Shown here: positions 58,879 to 64,000 of the stretch, in pieces
How the letters are laid out: each line of letters opens with the position of its first letter
How positions within the stretch are numbered: position 1 is the stretch's first letter
NCBI GenBank assembly: GCA_008933995.1
Contig: WARS01000093.1
Span: 3,509,501-3,573,500, forward strand
Length of the DNA: 64,000 nt
Direction: 5' to 3'
DNA from: Datnioides undecimradiatus
Taxonomy: Eukaryota; Chordata; Actinopteri; Lobotiformes; Datnioididae
Translations under genes and position numbers: made by a program
The notes under the pieces: generated by a model
Told to the model about the DNA's origin: nothing
Databases searched by the model: none
Seen by the model: only the letters and a program-made list of their open reading frames with translations

Positions 58879-58936
58879 GTGTGTGTATGTGTGTTTTGGT
58901 GTGTGTGTGTGCGTGCGTGTGTGTGTGTGCGTGTGT
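58879..58936. repeat. Interrupted (GT)n with GC steps
   Basis: GT-rich stretch of about 58 bp with TTTT and GCGTGCGT interruptions. Confidence 0.93.
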
Positions 58937-59021
58937 AAACCTGCATTGTCAGGTGTAAGAAGTTTGAAAATGGAAGGAAAAGATTAAAAAAAACTCCCTC
59001 AGCCTCGTCCTTCACTGCTTC

Positions 59022-59024
<3 letters not shown>

Positions 59025-59063
<39 letters not shown>
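59025..59063. repeat. (CA)n microsatellite
   Basis: Uninterrupted CA run of about 39 bp. Confidence 0.97.
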
Positions 59064-59066
<3 letters not shown>

Positions 59067-59069
59067 CCT

Positions 59070-60080
59070 CTGTGAAAAGACTCTTTTAAAGGAAAAATCC
59101 ACCATTTTCCTGAAGCCGTTTCCTCTGTCAGAGGTCAGTGATGTTAGTCTGGCTCAAACATGACGCTCGATGGTGAAGTTTTAATATTGATTTTCAAACT
59201 TTAGCTTGTGATGATGTGCAGCTCTTCAGCCTGGAAACATCCAGCATTTTCTCTTTATTTGCCACAAAATCACTGCACACTTGTAGTAAAACGTGATGAT
59301 GTGCTGAAGCTCTGACTGGTTCACTGAGTAAAGTCCTTCTGCATCTCCACATGTGGGGTGTTCCCAATCAGAGAAGAGTCGGTGGTAAAACACTGTGTCA
59401 GGAAAGTTTCTGGAAACTAGGACGCGTCCACAAAGAGCAAAGGCTTCTGGGACACAGGTGAACCACATCAGGGTGGGGCAGAGAGGAAAAAGATAAAGAC
59501 AGGAAGTAAAGACAATTTAAACTAGACATGAGCTGAGTATTGTCAAAATAAAAGCATCTAAACCATGTCGCTGCCAAAATCAGCGGTAATTAACTGATTT
59601 TTTGATATTAGTAGTTGAGTTGGATGAGCTCAGTGAGCAGAAACTTGAGTTTTTCCTCATCCAAATACAGATCACACGCCACAAGAGCTGAACAGAGAGT
59701 GGATTTCATATAAACCTCTGTAAAATGTTCTTTTAATAAACATAAATGTGACAAAAAGCAAATGTGAACAAGACTTTAATGACAGAGACATGTCATTAAA
59801 TGTCAGTGCTCCAACAGAGGGCAACCGTCTCGTCTCTATTTGCAGGTGAGGAATGAGAAAAAACCTTCTTATTTATTTGTTTATTTATTTATTTGACTCT
59901 TTCACAGCCTGAATAAATAGAAAAACCTTCACTGAGACAATCTTTTCTTCTTCCTTCATCATTTCCTCTGTTCTTGTTTCCTTCTCGTCTTATTTTGCCG
60001 TTGAGTTGCAGCGTCAGGTGAACAGACCTGAAACTGTAAAAAGCGTAAAAGGCAACCCGTGACCTTCACCGATTCATCTG
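59070..60080. other. No recognised gene
   Basis: Anonymous sequence. A (TTTA)n-like run lies at 59869-59895. No supported exon. Confidence 0.5.
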
Positions 60081-60083
60081 CAT

Positions 60084-60108
60084 ACACACACACACACACA
60101 CACACACA
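60084..60108. repeat. (CA)n microsatellite
   Basis: CA run of about 25 bp, the right edge of the CA/TG-dense zone. Confidence 0.95.
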
Positions 60109-60247
60109 ATCCCAGTGGAGATGCTGCAGCAGCAAATCCACATGAATATCTGCTGTTTGAAGGACTTAAAGGAAAATTCCACCACGTCTCTAAATCCTGT
60201 TCCGACTGAGTCACCTTCCTGTTCGTATGTGACCCGCACTGACTTGT

Positions 60248-60274
60248 CTGTCTGTTTGTTTGTTTGTTTGTTTG
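60248..60274. repeat. (TGTT)n tetranucleotide repeat
   Basis: TGTT run of about 27 bp just before the mariner remnant. Confidence 0.93.
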
Positions 60275-60284
60275 TCCACAGTCA

Positions 60285-60650
60285 CATTTCATGCTGGTCG
60301 TCTCCTCCCACATTCGCAGGGTTGTGCAGAGTGAATTCATCCCCCAGGGTCAGACTGTCAGTGGAGAGCTCTGCTGCACCGCTCTGAGGCGTCTGAGGGA
60401 GGAGACTCAGCACCAACCACCTGAACTGGGACAGGTGGAGCTCTGCTTCTCCATCAGGACACACAGCACTGAGAACACACACAGTGTTTTAGCTGCAGCA
60501 ACACAATTGCTGCTCTCCACAGGACCTCCAGGGAGAGATCCAAGCATGGCAGGAGTTCTGGGAGCAGAGTGTCACTGCACAAGGTCACTACTCTGCAGGT
60601 GGAGTAACTTCCAGAGGAAACATCTGAACCAGAAGATGCTGCATTTACTT
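60285..60650 (+). pseudogene. Internally deleted mariner transposase remnant (copy A)
   Basis: The plus frame reads VVQSEFIPQGQTVSGE followed by ALRRLREE and PPEL. This closely follows the mariner block between the first and second catalytic aspartates (VHxEFVPQGQTVN-x-YC-LRRLRE...RPEL). A neighbouring frame continues LLHQD and then AHTALRT, the LLHHDNAPAHTAL motif with the DNAP core damaged by a frame change. The region holding the third aspartate (PYSPDLAPCDF) is missing. Coding resumes in the C-terminal tail as QAWQEFWEQSVTAQGHYSAG. Intact mariner transposases are about 340-350 residues; here roughly 120 codons' worth survive. Terminal inverted repeats were not found. It cannot be active. 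An inverted near-identical partner lies at 63650-63912. Confidence 0.72.
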
Positions 60651-60654
60651 AAAA

Positions 60655-63645
60655 GCATCTAAACAGCTGCAGATCTGAATGCACACCACTCAGAGCTCGA
60701 TTCACACACAAACATGTTGTTTAACCTAGAAACAAAAGTGTTAACAGCTGCTGAGTTAGATGGACTGCAGCCGTGACTCTGTGTGTGTGCCTGTGTGTGT
60801 GCATGTGTGCCCACCACTCAGACTGAACAGGCTGTGAGATGCTGCAGGTGGATCAGTGACACAGTGTCCGTCAGGGGTGCAGATAAAGGACAGTTCTGAG
60901 GTTCTGTCCTGCACCCTCTGCTGCTGCTGTTGTTCTGCTCTGTTTGCGTCTGTGCCCTTTCAACAAGAGGTCATGTGACAGGACCTGCATCTTCCTGTTT
61001 GCCAAGCAACTGAGCCAGGATGAGAAGCAATTTGACACATGACCTCAACGACCTTAAACAAACGAGTCATAACATGCAAAGCGGTTTACCCCTGTTTATA
61101 GTCTTTATGCTAAGCTAAGCTAAGCTAACTAACTTCATATTCAAAGTGGGATCCCTCTCATTCACCTCTCAGGGTAAAAGTGAAACATCAGACTCGTCAT
61201 CCTGACCTTCGCCTGCGATGCGTTCATGTCTCTCCTCCTCCAGCTGTGACTCCGTCTAGACGCCGGGTGTCTCCTGACAGCCGACTCCTCATCCTGACCT
61301 CAATATGTGTCCTCGTCTCTCATGGCGAGCCCTCGCCTCCCTCCTCCTCCCCATCCTCAGCAGGACTTTAATATCAGAGCCTGACGGTCAGGTAACACTG
61401 AGAAATGTTCCCATTTGTCCACTGACACCTGAACGCAGCACGGCCGATGGTCAGCTGATGGTCGCTCCGTCTTGATGAAGATGGAGATGATGATGTGGTG
61501 TCATGGAGACTGACAGCTGCTCCTCCTCTGAAACATCTCCCCAGTTGCTGATTTACACCGGCCTCAGTTCTCTGATGAGCATTAAAATGAAAACATGAAA
61601 TAAAAGATCACACCTTGTGACCTCAGCGCCGCTCGCAGCAGAAAGGTAAGTTTTCTTTGATGATAACGAGACAAATTAAAAACAAACATTCATATATTTT
61701 CTGTAGGATCCTCATGAAGTCGTATCCTCTCCGGTGACCTCGGCCTCTCCTCTGCTGCTCCGCCTGAGCTTTTCCCGTTTGTCTCGTCCTGACTCAAGGC
61801 TTGGAGGACAGACGGGGTTGAGGCAAATTTCTAATTTGCATAATTGGGTTTTATAAATAAGACTGACTTGTTTTCCCTCCTCTCCCTGAATAATCACTTC
61901 TTTCTTTCCTTCCTTCTCCACCTGCTTATCTCCTGCAGGTTGGCAGCCAGAGAGAGAGCGAAGGATTCTGGGAAATGCTGTCCTTTGCTGTTGCAGCTGT
62001 CAGATTATCGCCTCCTTAATGTAACTCTGCATTATAAAACTCAATCCTGAGCTGCGTCAGCTGTTTTCACTCCGACAAATGACTCTATTAAAATTATCTC
62101 TGTTTATTATGACGAACCAAGAGCTGCGCCATCGTCTCCGATAGCAACCGGCACATCATCATCATCATCACCAACACCACCATCCTGTCGCATTAAATGT
62201 GTTTTTAATGAATGCGGTTCAGCTGTTGTTGCACTTTGTGAATCAGCTGCACTTTGCTGTGATTATTAACCAGCCGAGGTGTGTTTAACGAACTCTGCTC
62301 AGCCGCCTCTGCCTACAAATCTTACCCAGGGTTCATTTCTGCTGTTCAGTGTTTCATTAAAGAGCTTCAGGGTGATGCGGCTCCTCCTGTGCTGTGAAAG
62401 CTTTGAATGCACCTCATGTTTCTGCTGATCAGAGGCACCAAACAGCCAATTACTCAATTCATCAATTAAAAGTTTGGTTAAAAACAAACTGATTTTAAAA
62501 CGCAGCCTCTGCAGATTTGACTGTGCATGGTTGCAACATTACATTTGCACTATTTTCACTATTTTGCACTATTACATTTTGGACTATTTTTGGCGGCGGA
62601 TCAATCTGCGTTTGTGACTGTTTGCAGGAACAGGATGGTGTGTATGTGTGTGTGGTGTGTTCATGGTGAACAGTGCATCTCACTGGTGTGTTTCCAATAG
62701 GTTTCTGGACATTTATGGAGAGAGAGGTTCAGAGTGGTTCGTTTCTCTTCTTTGTATTGAGGCCACGCAAAAGCAAATGAGACCTTCCTGCAAAATTCAA
62801 AGTGTGTGACTCTGTAAAATGCAGCAGCTGTTATCAGCCACCAGTTAAAGATGATGGTGCAGCCTTTAAACACATCCTGCAGGAAGAACCTCCTGAAGCA
62901 GAGTCTCAGCTCCTGCAGTCGGATCGCAGATCTGTGAAGGTAATCGTGATGATGGTTCGGGGGCTGTGGGGACCGATGTGGACGTCACAGCTCTTCTGCA
63001 AACCTTCAACCAACTTCAGTTTCACATCTGTTGAACTCCGACAGACTGTCTTTGTGTCTCTGTCGTGGTTTTTCTCCTGGCAGGTACAAACTGTCCAGAC
63101 GGGCCAGAAGCAGCTCAGCAGTTTACAAGGTCGCCGCATTGAGCGAGAGCATGAACTCATTAAAACACATCACAATAGGTCTCCGTGCAGCACATCTTCT
63201 CTGAAGTCTGGACCGTTGAGCTGCGACCTGCTCCCCGCCAGCAGCACGCGACGCCACCAATCTGGAAGTTTACTGTGTCATTGTGCTTATTGTGAGTCAC
63301 TGTCGGGTGACAGATCAGATAAAACAAGATAAAAGTGTCCTGCAGGGAGGCCGAGGAGGCAGCAGGGACGTCAAAACAATCAATGAGAACTATTGAAAGA
63401 AGTTGGAGACAACAGTTGGTGAAACACGCTTCATCACAGGAGACAGCACAGAGCAGCTGTGGTGCGTTCAGAGTCAGACGTCAGGATCGTTCTCATCAGC
63501 TGATGTTTGAAGGTTGAGTTCACATCTCTGCATCCTCCAGCTCCTCCAGATCACATGGGATGAATAATCTCATGCATTTACAGCAGCTAATCTCACTTTT
63601 CACTTTATTTAAAGGTGCAGCAACAAGTAGGATGCAGCGTGTCCT
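60655..63645. other. No recognised gene; spacer between inverted mariner segments
   Basis: Contains a GCTAA array at 61109-61134 and a (CAT)n run at 62154-62171. A strong acceptor-like pyrimidine tract ends at 61939 (CTTATCTCCTGCAG) without a convincing exon. The 176-codon plus frame at 62802-63332 has no domain motif and runs through splice-like signals, so it is not called. Confidence 0.45.
61109..61134. repeat. (GCTAA)n short array
   Basis: ATGCTAAGCTAAGCTAAGCTAACTAAC, a pentanucleotide repeat. Confidence 0.88.
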
Positions 63646-63649
63646 GCAT

Positions 63650-63912
63650 CCTGCAGAGTAGTGACCTTGTGCAGTGACACTCTGCTCCCAGAGCTCCTGC
63701 CACGCTTGAATCTCTCCCTGGAAGTCCTGTGGAGAGCAGCAATTGTGTTGCTGCAGCTAAAACACTGTGTGTTCTCAGTGCTGTGTGTCCTGATGGAGAA
63801 GCAGAGCTCCACCTGTCCCAGTTCAGGTGGTTGGTGCTGAGTCTCCTCCCTCAGACGCCTCAGAGCGGTGCAGCAGAGCTCTCCACTGACAGTCTGACCC
63901 TGGGGGGATGAA
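63650..63912 (-). pseudogene. Mariner transposase segment, inverted partner (copy B)
   Basis: The reverse complement matches 60336-60599 over its whole length. I count four substitutions, a 2-nt difference in a CA run and one extra C. It carries the same damaged LLHQD/HTALRT region and the same internal deletion, ending DFQGEIQAWQELWEQSVTAQG. Homology stops abruptly at both ends, although copy A carries mariner-like sequence beyond both points, so copy B holds only an internal slice. A small hairpin (GGATGCAG/CTGCATCC, 63630-63651) abuts its low-coordinate end. Non-functional. Confidence 0.75.
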
Positions 63913-64000
63913 GCTCTGATATGATGCGACTTCAGGAAACAAACAGACCTTGTGTTTTAATTTGTCGGCGCCTCGGCTTTTATTTTGTACGAAGGTTTGT

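Noticed and set aside
61880-62010. Exon-like segment after the acceptor at 61939
   Set aside because: The frame soon stops, there is no donor and the peptide is not recognised.
62802-63332. 176-codon plus-strand frame between the mariner segments
   Set aside because: No family motif; composition is ordinary and it crosses splice-like signals.

Overview
This window looks like non-coding chromosomal DNA from a teleost fish. The evidence is a mix of transposon relics typical of ray-finned fish: a Penelope-like (Neptune-type) retroelement, a hAT element with a BED finger, a Tc1-type MITE, mariner remnants, a LINE reverse-transcriptase scrap and a solo LTR. It also has many long CA/TG microsatellites and GCTAA-type short arrays. 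There is no bacterial-style gene packing, ribosome-binding site, rRNA, tRNA, CRISPR array or recognisable operon. Nearly all open frames are short, unsupported by family motifs, or made by simple repeats. The window is best read as intergenic or large-intron sequence.

Layout. About 1-750: 3' part of a Penelope-like element on the minus strand, with a GIY-YIG endonuclease fragment. 0.75-19 kb: unique-looking sequence with microsatellites and a GCTGG-rich block. 19-22.3 kb: fragment of a common fish dispersed repeat, a purine-rich tract, a candidate conserved element and a LINE RT fragment. 22.7-29 kb: two facing microsatellites, one exon-like segment (23144-23187), a decayed mariner piece and two candidate conserved elements. 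29.9 kb: a perfect 24-bp-arm palindrome. 31.2-32.1 kb: a possible piggyBac-type end, then a probable solo LTR. 35 kb: degenerate minisatellite. 35.5-45.9 kb: mostly anonymous. 45.9-46.1 kb: Tc1-type MITE. 47.6-48.8 kb: 30-bp minisatellite and a complete non-autonomous hAT element with target duplications. 50.6-60.1 kb: very dense CA/TG repeats. 55.46-55.63 kb: 83-bp tandem duplication. 57.3-57.55 kb: CpG-rich segment that is the best candidate for a host promoter and first exon. 60.3-63.9 kb: two inverted, nearly identical deleted mariner segments about 3 kb apart.

I found no coherent multi-gene system and nothing I can defend as a new biological system. The most informative items are the CpG-rich start region at 57.4 kb, the hAT relic that keeps only its DNA-binding finger, the inverted mariner pair, the palindrome at 29.9 kb, and four full RFX X-box matches. 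Family names come from remembered motif patterns, because no database search was possible.
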